In this document: piece by piece, positions 35,118-43,053 of the stretch
Numbering within the stretch: position 1 is the first letter of the stretch
Layout of the letters: each line of letters begins with the position of its first letter
Assembly (NCBI GenBank): GCA_016213105.1
Contig: JACRBN010000011.1
Location: forward strand, 140,602 to 204,601
DNA: 64,000 nt
Direction of reading: 5' to 3'
From: Chloroflexota bacterium
Lineage (GTDB): Bacteria > Chloroflexota > Anaerolineae > Anaerolineales > Villigracilaceae
Program-made: the position numbers and the translations under genes
Notes under the pieces: model-generated
Seen by the model: the letters and a program-made list of their open reading frames with translations, nothing else
The model's database searches: none
Told to the model about the DNA's origin: nothing

Positions 35118-35758
35118 GGATTTTTTCCCTCCCGCGCGGGGATCATGGATTTGGGGCGCTCCAACTCGAACAGGTCGGTGACACGGGTGTACATGCCTCC
35201 TGCCAGGCGGCCGATCGGTTTGAGCGCTGTCAGGTCTATTTTATCCCCTCCCGTCAAAACCCGCTCATCCACATGGAGGTGAACCACCGTGCCGATCACC
35301 AGGCTCCCGCCCCCGGGCCCGTCGCTGATCTCCACGATCTGCCTGACCCTGCACTCGAAGTGGATCGGGCTTTCGGCCACCCGCGGCGGACGCACGGCGG
35401 CGGACGACGCCTCATGCAGCCCCGCGAATTCGAATTCATTCAACCCGGGCGGCGCCTCCACCGAGGTCAGATTCATGGCCTGGGCCAGTTCCTCGGTCAC
35501 GATGTTGACCACAAACTCGCCCGTGGCGCGCACGTTGCGGAGCGTATCCTTCATGCCGCCATCCGTGCCGCGCATCAGCGGACAGAAGACGACTGTGGCA
35601 GGCTTCGAACACACCATATTGAAAAACGAAAACGGCGCCAGGTTGGGGCGTCCATTTTCATCCAGGGAGGAGATCCAGCCGATGGGGCGCGGCAGGATGG
35701 CGCCCGTCAGGATTTTGTAAACAGAAGTGTGGGGGAGAGTTTCAGGATCCAGGTCCAT
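35114..35758 (-). CDS. Flavin reductase-like FMN-binding protein (flavoredoxin type)
   Basis: This 214-residue protein has the split-barrel flavin-binding fold: the start LTGAILPRPIGWISSLDENGRPNLAPFSFFN is characteristic, with KDTLRNVRATGEFVVNIV next. Members use FMN for electron transfer or as NAD(P)H:flavin reductases for partner monooxygenases. No oxygenase that obviously needs free reduced flavin is adjacent; the oxygenases nearby (4-hydroxyphenylpyruvate and homogentisate dioxygenases) use iron. It overlaps the downstream lipoprotein gene by four bases. Confidence 0.87.
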   Translation of the reverse strand: MDLDPETLPHTSVYKILTGAILPRPIGWISSLDENGRPNLAPFSFFNMVCSKPATVVFCPLMRGTDGGMKDTLRNVRATGEFVVNIVTEELAQAMNLTSVEAPPGLNEFEFAGLHEASSAAVRPPRVAESPIHFECRVRQIVEISDGPGGGSLVIGTVVHLHVDERVLTGGDKIDLTALKPIGRLAGGMYTRVTDLFELERPKSMIPAREGKNP

Positions 35759-35764
35759 GTGATG

Positions 35765-36319
35765 TCAATGCTTCCGGGGTAACTTCATTTGATAGAAGAG
35801 ATCGAGCAACTGCGGATCGAAATGCTGCTGCTCCTTTTTCATGATGGAAAGCGCCTGCTTGTGGGTGAAGGCGGGGCGGTACCCGCGATTGGTGGTCAAC
35901 GCGTCATACATGTCGGAGATGCGAATGATGCGCGCCTCGAAACTGATCCCTGCGCCGCTCAATCGGTTGGGATAGCCCGACCCGTCGAAATTCTCGTGAT
36001 GCTGCAGGATGATCTTGGGAATGAGCGGATCGATCTTCAGCTTTCCGATGATGCGCGCGCCCAGCACGGTGTGCTGCTGCACCATCATGTACTCGGCCTC
36101 GGTGAAGCGGCCCGGCTTTTGCAGGATGAAGTCGTTGATGGCGATCTTGCCGATGTCGTGAATGGCCGCCGCAAATTCCAACCTTTCCAGTTGCGCCGAG
36201 TTCAAGCCCGCCCTTCGTCCCAGCGCCGTGGCCAGGTCGTTCACCTGCCTGGAATGAGTCTCGGCGTGCGGGTCGCGCAGGCTGATGATATTGGTAAGGA
36301 AAGGAAGCAGGTCGAGCAT
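35765..36319 (-). CDS. Stand-alone HD-GYP domain protein
   Basis: This 184-residue protein is an HD-GYP phosphohydrolase domain without a sensor: the metal-binding HAETHSRQV, HDIGKIAINDFILQKPG, QQHTVLGARI, and HHENFDGSGYPNRLSG with the GYP signature. HD-GYP proteins degrade cyclic di-GMP to GMP. All metal ligands appear present, so it is probably active. In the same train a degenerate GGDEF-like protein is encoded (37543-38061), which suggests a cyclic-di-GMP-related role. Confidence 0.9.
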   Translation of the reverse strand: MLDLLPFLTNIISLRDPHAETHSRQVNDLATALGRRAGLNSAQLERLEFAAAIHDIGKIAINDFILQKPGRFTEAEYMMVQQHTVLGARIIGKLKIDPLIPKIILQHHENFDGSGYPNRLSGAGISFEARIIRISDMYDALTTNRGYRPAFTHKQALSIMKKEQQHFDPQLLDLFYQMKLPRKH

Positions 36320-36371
36320 GATGATGCCTCGTTGAATTTCGAATGAAGCGTGGATGGGAACAATCGGCGGT

Positions 36372-37535
36372 TTACTCGCCGCTGCCTTCGAGCCAGGATG
36401 CCATGTACTCCGTCTTTTCCATTTCGAGCGCCTGTTCCGTCAAGTGCAGGGGGTGGAAGGTATCCACCATCACCGCCAGTTCGCTGGTTTCCTTCCTGCC
36501 GATGCTGGCTTCGGTCATGCCAGGCTGGGGGCCGTGCGGCAGGCCATAGGGATGCAGGCTGATGTCGCAGCGGTCGATGCCCTTGCGGCTCATGAAATTG
36601 CCCTCGGCGTAATAGATGACCTCGTCCGAGTTGACGTTGGAGTGATTGTACGGCGCGGGGATGGCCTCGGGGTGATAATCGAACAGGCGCGGCACGAAGG
36701 AGCAGACCACGAAGTTGTGGGCCTCGAAGGTCTGGTGGACGGGCGGCGGCTGGTGGACGCGCCCCGTGATGGGCTCGAAATCCTCGATGTTGAAGATCCA
36801 CGGGTAAAGGTAGCCGTCCCAGCCAACCACGTCGAAGGGATGATAGTCGAGCACGTGGCGGGAGATGCGGTCGCGCACCTTCACCTGGACCTCGAATTGG
36901 CCCCGTTCCGTATGCGTTTCCAATTCTGACGGGACGCGGATGTCGCGTTCGCAGTAGGGCGCATGTTCGAGCAATTGTCCGTAATCGTTGCGGTAGCGTT
37001 TGGGCGGTTCGATCTGCGAGGGATTCTCGATGGTGAAGAAGCGCGCCTCGCCATTGACCTGCATTTGCCAGGTCGTGCCAAACGGAATAACGATGTAGTC
37101 GCCCGGGCGGAAGTCGAGATTGCCGAACTGGCTTTTGAGCGTGCCTGTGCCTTCGTGGACGTACCAGGTTTCGTAGGCCTGCGCGTTGCGATAGAAATAA
37201 TCCATGCTTTGCGAGGCGCGCGAGACGCCCAGGATCACGTCGTTGTTGGCCAGCAGGGGGATGCGCGTCGAAACGGGATCCGCCCCGGGCGGGATCTGGG
37301 CGGTCCGAAAAGCGCGGTGGCGGATGGGGCCGAAATCCACCAGCGTCGGTTTGGCGGGACCCAAATCCTCGGTCCTGGTCACGCGCGGCGGCAGGAAGTG
37401 GTGATACAGAATGGACTGGAGGCTGGAAAAGCCCTCCAGTCCTATCAATTCCTCGCGGTACAATCCGCCGCCCGGCTTGTGGAACTGCACGTGGCGTTTG
37501 TGTGGAACTTTCCCAAGCTTGTGGTAAAAGGGCAT
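36372..37535 (-). CDS. hmgA: Homogentisate 1,2-dioxygenase
   Basis: This 387-residue non-haem iron enzyme opens the ring of homogentisate to give maleylacetoacetate in tyrosine and phenylalanine breakdown. It has the double cupin with the iron ligands His and Glu in YNHSNVNSDEV and His in LPHGPQPG. The first cupin is seen at YETWYVHEGTGTLKSQFGNLDFRPGDYIVIP. It is slightly shorter than the roughly 430-residue enzymes of proteobacteria. The start at 37535 has AGAGGT upstream; an upstream in-frame ATG has none. With the dioxygenase at 40794 and the hydrolase at 39915 it forms the homogentisate pathway; maleylacetoacetate isomerase is not seen. Confidence 0.93.
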   Translation of the reverse strand: MPFYHKLGKVPHKRHVQFHKPGGGLYREELIGLEGFSSLQSILYHHFLPPRVTRTEDLGPAKPTLVDFGPIRHRAFRTAQIPPGADPVSTRIPLLANNDVILGVSRASQSMDYFYRNAQAYETWYVHEGTGTLKSQFGNLDFRPGDYIVIPFGTTWQMQVNGEARFFTIENPSQIEPPKRYRNDYGQLLEHAPYCERDIRVPSELETHTERGQFEVQVKVRDRISRHVLDYHPFDVVGWDGYLYPWIFNIEDFEPITGRVHQPPPVHQTFEAHNFVVCSFVPRLFDYHPEAIPAPYNHSNVNSDEVIYYAEGNFMSRKGIDRCDISLHPYGLPHGPQPGMTEASIGRKETSELAVMVDTFHPLHLTEQALEMEKTEYMASWLEGSGE

Positions 37536-37542
37536 GATACCT

Positions 37543-38061
37543 CTAAGGTTTGGGCAGGGTGTTGGATATATCGGCAAAGGCGACGAAGGTAAAGGATTTG
37601 CGCATGCGGGCTTCGTTCATGGCGACGGCGGCCTCTGCCATAAGCTGCTGTGACGAAAGGATGGTGCTGCCGTTTTGGGTGGTAATCCCAAAATAGGCGT
37701 TGCGCTTGGTGGACAGGCGTCCCGTGGCCAGGCTTTGGGTGGTGCGGTAATTTCCCAGGATGCGTTCCGCCACGGCCGCCCCGCCCGCTTCGTCGGTGGC
37801 GGGCAGCAGCACGAGGAAATCCTCATTGTAATGGGTGGGCACATCCGAGACGCGCAGGGCGCGGCTGAGCAGGTTGGTCATGGTCTCGTGGGCCTGCTTC
37901 TTGAACTCGGGGATCTGGTTCTCAGTGGCCAGCGAGATGTGCATCAGGGTCAGCGGACTGGGGTAGCGTTTGATGCGCGCGATTTCATAATTGAGCAGCA
38001 CCTCGAACACGTCGAAGGTGTACAGTCCGGTCTCGCTGGCGAGCTGGCGGCGCTTGTCCAT
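37543..38061 (-). CDS. Degenerate GGDEF-domain-like protein
   Basis: This 172-residue protein has the outline of a diguanylate-cyclase domain: TGLYTFDVFEVLLNYEIARIKRYPSPLTLMHISLA, then SRALRVSDVPTHYNEDFLVLLPATD, and AYFGITTQNGS ... LMAEAAVAMNEARM. The GGDEF loop is replaced by YNEDF and the metal-binding Asp of the first strand is missing, so it cannot be expected to make cyclic di-GMP; it may bind a nucleotide or be a scaffold. AAGGAG upstream decides the start at 38061. It lies eight bases upstream of hmgA and is probably co-translated with it. Confidence 0.75.
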   Translation of the reverse strand: MDKRRQLASETGLYTFDVFEVLLNYEIARIKRYPSPLTLMHISLATENQIPEFKKQAHETMTNLLSRALRVSDVPTHYNEDFLVLLPATDEAGGAAVAERILGNYRTTQSLATGRLSTKRNAYFGITTQNGSTILSSQQLMAEAAVAMNEARMRKSFTFVAFADISNTLPKP

Positions 38062-38097
38062 CAGGAACTCCTTTTTCTCCACGCAATAGATGCTGAT

Positions 38098-38955
38098 TTA
38101 TGGGGCAATGACGTTAATGGATTGGATCAGGGCATCCAGCATGGGCAGGGTGGGGGTGAATGAATTGGGATCCGCGGCGCTGAGTTTCCGGGTCACGGCT
38201 TCGAGATAGGCGGGCATGGCATCGTAGCCGTTCAGGATGTCTGTCCAGTCAAATTGTACGCCATCGGGGGGTGTGATGGAAGTGGGTTCTTCATCTGCCA
38301 CCAGCAGGGGCGAGTGCAGCGGCAGGATGGCCTGGATGTAGAACTGTCCGTCACTGGTCAGGCCGTGGAAGTAGTAGAACATCTCGCGGTTGTTGACGGG
38401 CAGAGGACTCTGGTCGAACTGGGTCAGGTAACGCAGGCCTTTCCCGTTTTGGAATTGAATGGGCTGGGCTTGGGCGACGAAGACGCCATTCGGCAGGCTC
38501 TCCGGCAGCGGCTGACCCGCGCTGTATTGCAGGTTCTGGAGCGCGGCAATGATGCTGGCCGTCAACTCGGTATATTGGGCATATTCCGCGGCGCGAAAAA
38601 CCATGATCTGCGGCTTGAATTGGGTGCCCTGCACGGCGTAATTGTCCAGGTCGAAAACCGTGTGCTGCGGCATATCCCCGAAGGAGGGGTTGATGTAGGG
38701 GAACTCCACGGCGCTGGTCGAACGGACATTGGCGGAAACCGCCAGGCCGGTTGGTATGACGAACGTGACGCCGTCGGATGAAACGGGCACGCCGCTGGGT
38801 GTGGGGGTGGGTGGGGGCGCGGCGGCGGTCAACGCCTGCATGGTGCCCGCCACCAGGGTTTCCACGCCGATGGTTTCCGTGGGAACGGCCGTGCTCACGC
38901 CGCAGGCCAGGACTGTCAGCCCCAGGATCATGCTCAGGAGAAGGGTCTTCTTCAT
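38098..38955 (-). CDS. Lipoprotein of unknown function, paralogue 1
   Basis: This 285-residue protein has a lipoprotein signal (LILGLTVLACG-type, lipobox Cys18), a short Pro/Thr linker, and a beta-rich domain of unknown type (VTFVIPTGLAVSANVRS ... FPYINPSFGDMPQHTVFDLDNY). It ends in a helix (DPNSFTPTLPMLDALIQSINVIAP). The 38962-39864 product has the same plan and shared words (VETLVAGTMQALTAAAP, DGVTFVIP, LPMLDALIQSI). The family is not recognised. It lies between the degenerate GGDEF gene and its paralogue, inside the tyrosine-degradation train. Confidence 0.75.
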   Translation of the reverse strand: MKKTLLLSMILGLTVLACGVSTAVPTETIGVETLVAGTMQALTAAAPPPTPTPSGVPVSSDGVTFVIPTGLAVSANVRSTSAVEFPYINPSFGDMPQHTVFDLDNYAVQGTQFKPQIMVFRAAEYAQYTELTASIIAALQNLQYSAGQPLPESLPNGVFVAQAQPIQFQNGKGLRYLTQFDQSPLPVNNREMFYYFHGLTSDGQFYIQAILPLHSPLLVADEEPTSITPPDGVQFDWTDILNGYDAMPAYLEAVTRKLSAADPNSFTPTLPMLDALIQSINVIAP

Positions 38956-38961
38956 GGCTGC

Positions 38962-39864
38962 CTATGGATTCACTGTGATGGATTGAACCAGGGCGTCCAG
39001 CGCGGGCAGGCTGGGGGTGAAGGCGGTAGGATCGGCCGCGTTGAACTGGTCGGTCACCGCCTGGAAGTAGGCCTCGAACTCGGCCGGGTCAGCCGAGGTG
39101 TAATCGGGGAAGGGGATGGCATTGGGCGGCGCAGGTTGGGCGGGGTCATAGCTGTTGGGCAGGAAGTCTGCGCCGATGGGCAGCACGGCGACGACGTAGT
39201 GTTGACCATCGCTGGTCAGGCCGACGAAGAGATAGAAGGTGCCGTTGTTACTGATGGGACCAACCGCCTGGCCGTATTGTGTAATGGCGCGCACGCCTGT
39301 TCCGCTCTGGAAGGTCAGCACTTTGGTCTGCGCGGCGATCATCTGCGCGGCGTTGAAATAGGGCACCGAGGGCATATCCTTGGGTGCAACCGGCGCGCTG
39401 GGGCTGGCCAGGACGGCGCGCAGTTTGGTCAGGCTGTTGCCCATCCAGGAAGTGGAGGTCTCGTCCAGCACGGGATAGACCCTGATCTCCAGGCCCGAAA
39501 ACTTGCCCAGCGAATCATCGTACCCGCTGAATGAAAAACGGATGTGTTCAGGGCCCACATCCCAGGGAGCGCCCGTTTCCTCGGTGACGGCTGGGACAAG
39601 TTCCCCGCTGGCGCCGCTGGCCAGTCCTTCAGGGATGACGAATGAGACGTTCTGGAACGAGACGGGGATGTTCTGTGGGGCGGGCGTTCCTGTGGCGGGC
39701 GGCGCGGCGGCGGTGAGCGCCTGCATGGTACCCGCCACCAGGGTTTCCACGCTGTGTGGATCGGAGGGGACGGTTGTGGTGACGACGGGTGCGCCAATTC
39801 CGCAGGCCAGCGCCAGCAGGGCCACGATGGCCAGGATGAAAGTGGTCTTTCGGTTGGAGAGCAT
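38962..39864 (-). CDS. Lipoprotein of unknown function, paralogue 2
   Basis: This 300-residue protein has a lipoprotein signal (ILAIVALLALACGIG), the linker PPATGTPAPQN, and a domain aligning with the 38098-38955 product (VETLVAGTMQALTAAAP, VSFVIPEGLASGASGE, HIRFSFSGYDDSLGKF, SLPALDALVQSITV). Gap between the two genes is six bases, so they are a tandem duplication read as one unit. The conserved C-terminal helix with a repeated DALxQSI pattern is notable. Function unknown; an outer-surface sensor or binding role is only a guess. Confidence 0.75.
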   Translation of the reverse strand: MLSNRKTTFILAIVALLALACGIGAPVVTTTVPSDPHSVETLVAGTMQALTAAAPPATGTPAPQNIPVSFQNVSFVIPEGLASGASGELVPAVTEETGAPWDVGPEHIRFSFSGYDDSLGKFSGLEIRVYPVLDETSTSWMGNSLTKLRAVLASPSAPVAPKDMPSVPYFNAAQMIAAQTKVLTFQSGTGVRAITQYGQAVGPISNNGTFYLFVGLTSDGQHYVVAVLPIGADFLPNSYDPAQPAPPNAIPFPDYTSADPAEFEAYFQAVTDQFNAADPTAFTPSLPALDALVQSITVNP

Positions 39865-39914
39865 GGAGACATACCTTTCTCGGCTGTGTTGGAAGGGTGC
39901 GCACCCTGGAACCC

Positions 39915-40793
39915 TTATTCCCCTGCGATCACGTTCCTGAGGATGCCGATCCCTTCAACCTCCAACTCTATCACATCTCCGATTTTCAGCCAGGGCCCCT
40001 TGGTCTTGGTCAACTCCAGCAGGCAGCCGCTGCCCACGGTTCCCGAGCCGATCACGTCCCCGGGATACAGCATCGATGATTGCGAGGCGCGCGCGATGAT
40101 CTCGCCGAAGGACCAGAAGATATCCTTGAGGTTGCCGCGTGACAGTTCCACGCCGTTGACGCGCGCCAGCATGGGCAGGTCGTACACGCCCGGGCGGCCC
40201 GTGGCGCGGTCCGAAAATTCATCGGGCGTGACGAGGTACGGTCCCAGCGAGGAGGCGAAGTCCTTGCCCTTGGCGGGGCCCAGGCCGACCTTCATCTCCT
40301 CGCGCTGCACGTCGCGGGCCGACCAGTCATTGAATATCGTGTAGCCAAATATGTGTTCGGCGGCGGTCTCGGGCGTGAGGTTCATGCCAGCCTTGCCGAT
40401 CACCACGGCGATTTCCAGTTCATAGTCCAGCGCGGAGGTGTAGGGTGGGTGGGGAATTGCATCGTTCGGCCCGAAGATGCTGTTGGGATTGGTGTAGTAG
40501 AAGACGGGAAACTTGTACCATTCCGCTGGCACCTCGCGTCCGCGGTTTTGGTTGGCGGTGCGCACGTGTTGTTCGAAGGCGTAGGCGTCGCGCAGGGTGG
40601 CGGGCCGCAGCGGCGCATGAAAGGTCACCTGCGCGATGGGAATGGGCGCGGGGGAGGCGGAGCGTTCCGCTTCCTCCGTGCCAGCTTCGATCACCGCGCG
40701 CATATCGGGGAAGGGCAGGGGGTGGACGCGGCCATTTTTAACGAGGCCAGGCCGGGGTGCAGAGGAGGGGGTGGAGAAGGTGGCAAAGCGCAT
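39915..40793 (-). CDS. Fumarylacetoacetate hydrolase-family protein
   Basis: This 292-residue protein has the FAH fold: the acidic metal site DYELEIAVVIGKAG, the catalytic FGYTIFNDWSARDVQREE, GPAKGKDFASSLGPYLV, and SMLYPGDVIGSGTVGSGC. It most likely splits fumarylacetoacetate to fumarate and acetoacetate, because its gene starts one base from the stop of the 4-hydroxyphenylpyruvate dioxygenase gene and hmgA follows in the same train. The FAH family also holds decarboxylases and isomerases of other ring-cleavage pathways, so the call rests partly on context. Confidence 0.88.
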   Translation of the reverse strand: MRFATFSTPSSAPRPGLVKNGRVHPLPFPDMRAVIEAGTEEAERSASPAPIPIAQVTFHAPLRPATLRDAYAFEQHVRTANQNRGREVPAEWYKFPVFYYTNPNSIFGPNDAIPHPPYTSALDYELEIAVVIGKAGMNLTPETAAEHIFGYTIFNDWSARDVQREEMKVGLGPAKGKDFASSLGPYLVTPDEFSDRATGRPGVYDLPMLARVNGVELSRGNLKDIFWSFGEIIARASQSSMLYPGDVIGSGTVGSGCLLELTKTKGPWLKIGDVIELEVEGIGILRNVIAGE

Positions 40794-41924
40794 TTATAGA
40801 TTTCCGCGCCGTTCCTGCTCCAGCTCAATCGACTCGAACAGGGCCTTGAAATTGCCCTTGCCGAAGCCCTTCGCGCCGCGACGCTGGATGATCTCGATGA
40901 ACATGGTCGGGCGGTCCTGGATGGGGCGCGAGAAGATTTGCAGCAGGTAGCCCTCGTCGTCGCGGTCGACCAGGATGCCGAGGTCATGGATGGCCTTGAG
41001 GTCCTCCTTGATCGAGCCGACGCGCTCGGGCAGGATTTCGTAATAGGTGTCGGGCACGCGCAGGAATTCGATGCCGCGTTCGCGCAGTTCGGTCACGGTC
41101 TTGATGATGTCACCCGTGGCAATGGCGATGTGCTGCGCGCCGGGCGTCAGGTAGTAATCGAGGTATTCCTCGATCTGGCTTTTCTTCCTGCCTTCGGCGG
41201 GTTCGTTGATGGGGAACTTGACGCGCCCGTTGCCGTTGGTCATGACCTTGGACATGAGCGCGGAGTATTCGGTGGAGATGTCCTTGTCGTCGAAGGCCAG
41301 CAGCTGGCGGAAGCCCATCACCTCGTGATAGAACCGCACCCAGTCGTTCATCTTGCCGAGCTGCACGTTGCCGACGATGTGGTCGATGGCGGCCAGGCCC
41401 GCGCTTTCGGCTTTCCGTTCAAACGGGCGGTAGGTGGGGGCAAACGCGCCCTTGTAGTCGCCGCGGTCGACGAAGACGTGCAGGGTCTCGCCGTAGGTGT
41501 AGATGGCCGAGGTGCGGAAGATGCCGAACTCGTCCTTCTCCTCGCGCGGCGCCCAGGCGGATTTGCCTCCGCGGGCGGTGGTTTCCCGCCAGGCTTGTTC
41601 AACGTCCTCCACTTCCATGGCGATAACCTTCACCCCGTCGCCATGCACCATGTGATGCGCGGCCAGCGGGCTGGAGGGGGCGTAGGGCGCGGAGACCACG
41701 AGGCGCGCCGTGCCCGCTTCGAGCACGTACGAGGCAAATTCACGGTTGCCCGTTTCGAGGCCTGAGTAGGCCACGGGCTTGAAGCCAAAACCCTTCCACC
41801 AATAATACATGGCGTGTTTGGCGTTGCCCACGTAGAAGCGAACGTGGTCGATGGATTTAATTTGCAGGAAATCACCTTCTTCGGTGATGGGGCGGGATTT
41901 GGATTTTGAATCGAGAATGGCCAT
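40794..41924 (-). CDS. hpd: 4-hydroxyphenylpyruvate dioxygenase
   Basis: This 376-residue iron enzyme turns 4-hydroxyphenylpyruvate into homogentisate. It has two glyoxalase-type domains: DHVRFYVGNAKHAMYYWWKG near the N-terminus, and in the second the iron ligands His (IDHIVGNVQ), His (AQHIAIATGDI) and Glu (MFIEIIQRRG) with the closing RRGAKGFGKGNFKALFES, typical of the family. AAGGAGG sits before the ATG. Its stop is immediately followed by the FAH-family start, which argues for one operon in the order hpd, FAH-family, lipoproteins, GGDEF-like, hmgA. Confidence 0.95.
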   Translation of the reverse strand: MAILDSKSKSRPITEEGDFLQIKSIDHVRFYVGNAKHAMYYWWKGFGFKPVAYSGLETGNREFASYVLEAGTARLVVSAPYAPSSPLAAHHMVHGDGVKVIAMEVEDVEQAWRETTARGGKSAWAPREEKDEFGIFRTSAIYTYGETLHVFVDRGDYKGAFAPTYRPFERKAESAGLAAIDHIVGNVQLGKMNDWVRFYHEVMGFRQLLAFDDKDISTEYSALMSKVMTNGNGRVKFPINEPAEGRKKSQIEEYLDYYLTPGAQHIAIATGDIIKTVTELRERGIEFLRVPDTYYEILPERVGSIKEDLKAIHDLGILVDRDDEGYLLQIFSRPIQDRPTMFIEIIQRRGAKGFGKGNFKALFESIELEQERRGNL

Positions 41925-41996
41925 GGCTCCTCCTTGAGCGGGTCTGGGTAGATTTTACGACAAAGGTTGTCCGATTGCAAACGAAAAAATTGCCGC

Positions 41997-42446
41997 TCAT
42001 TCGAGCGGCAGGTTTTCTTCGATGAACTGTTCCCAGACGGGATAATCGGCGGGATTCCAGATCCTGCGCAGGTCGTGGAAGGCGTTTTCCTTCTTCCAGC
42101 CCAGGCTGTTGATGCGATACAGGGTGATGAATCCCGTGGCGCGATAATTGGCCTGGCAGTGAACGAGGATGCTTTTGCCGCGCTGCGCATCCATGGCGTG
42201 GGTGAAAGCCACCAGGTTCTCGCGCGTGGGCTGGTTCCACTCGACAGGAATGTGGATATATTCCATGCCCAGCGCCCCGACGATTTGACCTTCCTCCGCG
42301 AGCGCGCCTTCCGAGGTGGACAGGGCCAGGTTGATGACGACCTGCACGCCCGTCGCGGCGGCTTCAGATAATTGATCCGCAGTGGGCATTCCGCTGGAGA
42401 TCAGGTGATCCGATAAACGCAAAAAATTGTACAACTCTTCCACCAT
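41997..42446 (-). CDS. Protein tyrosine phosphatase-like protein (DSP fold, short active-site loop)
   Basis: This 149-residue protein has the small dual-specificity-phosphatase fold with the active-site loop VHCQANYRAT: Cys97 and Arg102 are separated by four residues, not the usual five. A general-acid loop candidate is EYIHIPVEWNQPT. This short loop is common in a bacterial group annotated as tyrosine phosphatase-like. The target is unknown. Its ATG overlaps the last base of the upstream YbaK-family stop (TAATG), so translation is coupled. Confidence 0.8.
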   Translation of the reverse strand: MVEELYNFLRLSDHLISSGMPTADQLSEAAATGVQVVINLALSTSEGALAEEGQIVGALGMEYIHIPVEWNQPTRENLVAFTHAMDAQRGKSILVHCQANYRATGFITLYRINSLGWKKENAFHDLRRIWNPADYPVWEQFIEENLPLE

Positions 42447-42919
42447 TATTTGACTCCCACGGTCTTGCCGCCTGTCATGCTCTGAAGCTGGGCAGGCGTC
42501 AATTCGAAGATGGCATTCGGCGTGCCTGCTGCGGCCCAGATGGTCGCATATTGCAGCAGGTCCTCGTCGAGATAAGTCTCCATCCTCTCCACGTGGCCAA
42601 GCGGAGGCACGCCGCCGATGGCGAAGCCCGTCACGGCGCGCACGAAGTCTGCATCCGCGCGCAGGATGGGCTCGCCCGCATATTCAGTGATGCGCTTCTC
42701 GTTCACGCGATTCGCGCCGCTGGTCAGCACCAGGATCGGCTTGCCGCTGTCCTTCCCGCGGAAGATCAGCGACTTGGTGATCTGTCCGAGAGTGCAACCT
42801 GCGCGGTCGGCTGCCTCCTGCGCCGTGCGCGTCGACTCGGCGTGTTCGATGACGGTCAGGTGGTAGCCCTGCTCGATCAGCAGGTTCTGGATTTTTTGTG
42901 CGGAGGGGGATAAGGCCAT
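42446..42919 (-). CDS. YbaK/EbsC-family aminoacyl-tRNA deacylase
   Basis: This 157-residue single-domain protein matches the prolyl-tRNA-synthetase-associated editing family: GYHLTVIEHAESTRTAQEAADRAGCTLGQITKSLIFRGKD, then FAIGGVPPLGH, which holds the conserved GGxxP loop, and LDEDLLQYATIWAAAGTPNAIFELTPAQL. These proteins hydrolyse mischarged tRNA (for example Cys-tRNAPro or Ala-tRNAPro) or related substrates. First gene of the minus-strand train; the intergenic region to the next gene on the plus strand (134 bases) must carry divergent promoters. Confidence 0.92.
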   Translation of the reverse strand: MALSPSAQKIQNLLIEQGYHLTVIEHAESTRTAQEAADRAGCTLGQITKSLIFRGKDSGKPILVLTSGANRVNEKRITEYAGEPILRADADFVRAVTGFAIGGVPPLGHVERMETYLDEDLLQYATIWAAAGTPNAIFELTPAQLQSMTGGKTVGVK

Positions 42920-43053
42920 ACGGCCGATTATATCTGATGAAAAGGCGGATTTTCGTAGGAATATCGTCAGGCGGGCGTAGATGAAATGCAGGCTTGGGCG
43001 GTGATTCGATCGCCAGAATATAGTAAAATTGCGTCAAAGATCGGGAGGCAGAT

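Noticed and set aside
37543..38061. Active diguanylate cyclase
   Set aside because: The GGDEF loop reads YNEDF and the metal-binding Asp is absent, so cyclase activity is not supported.
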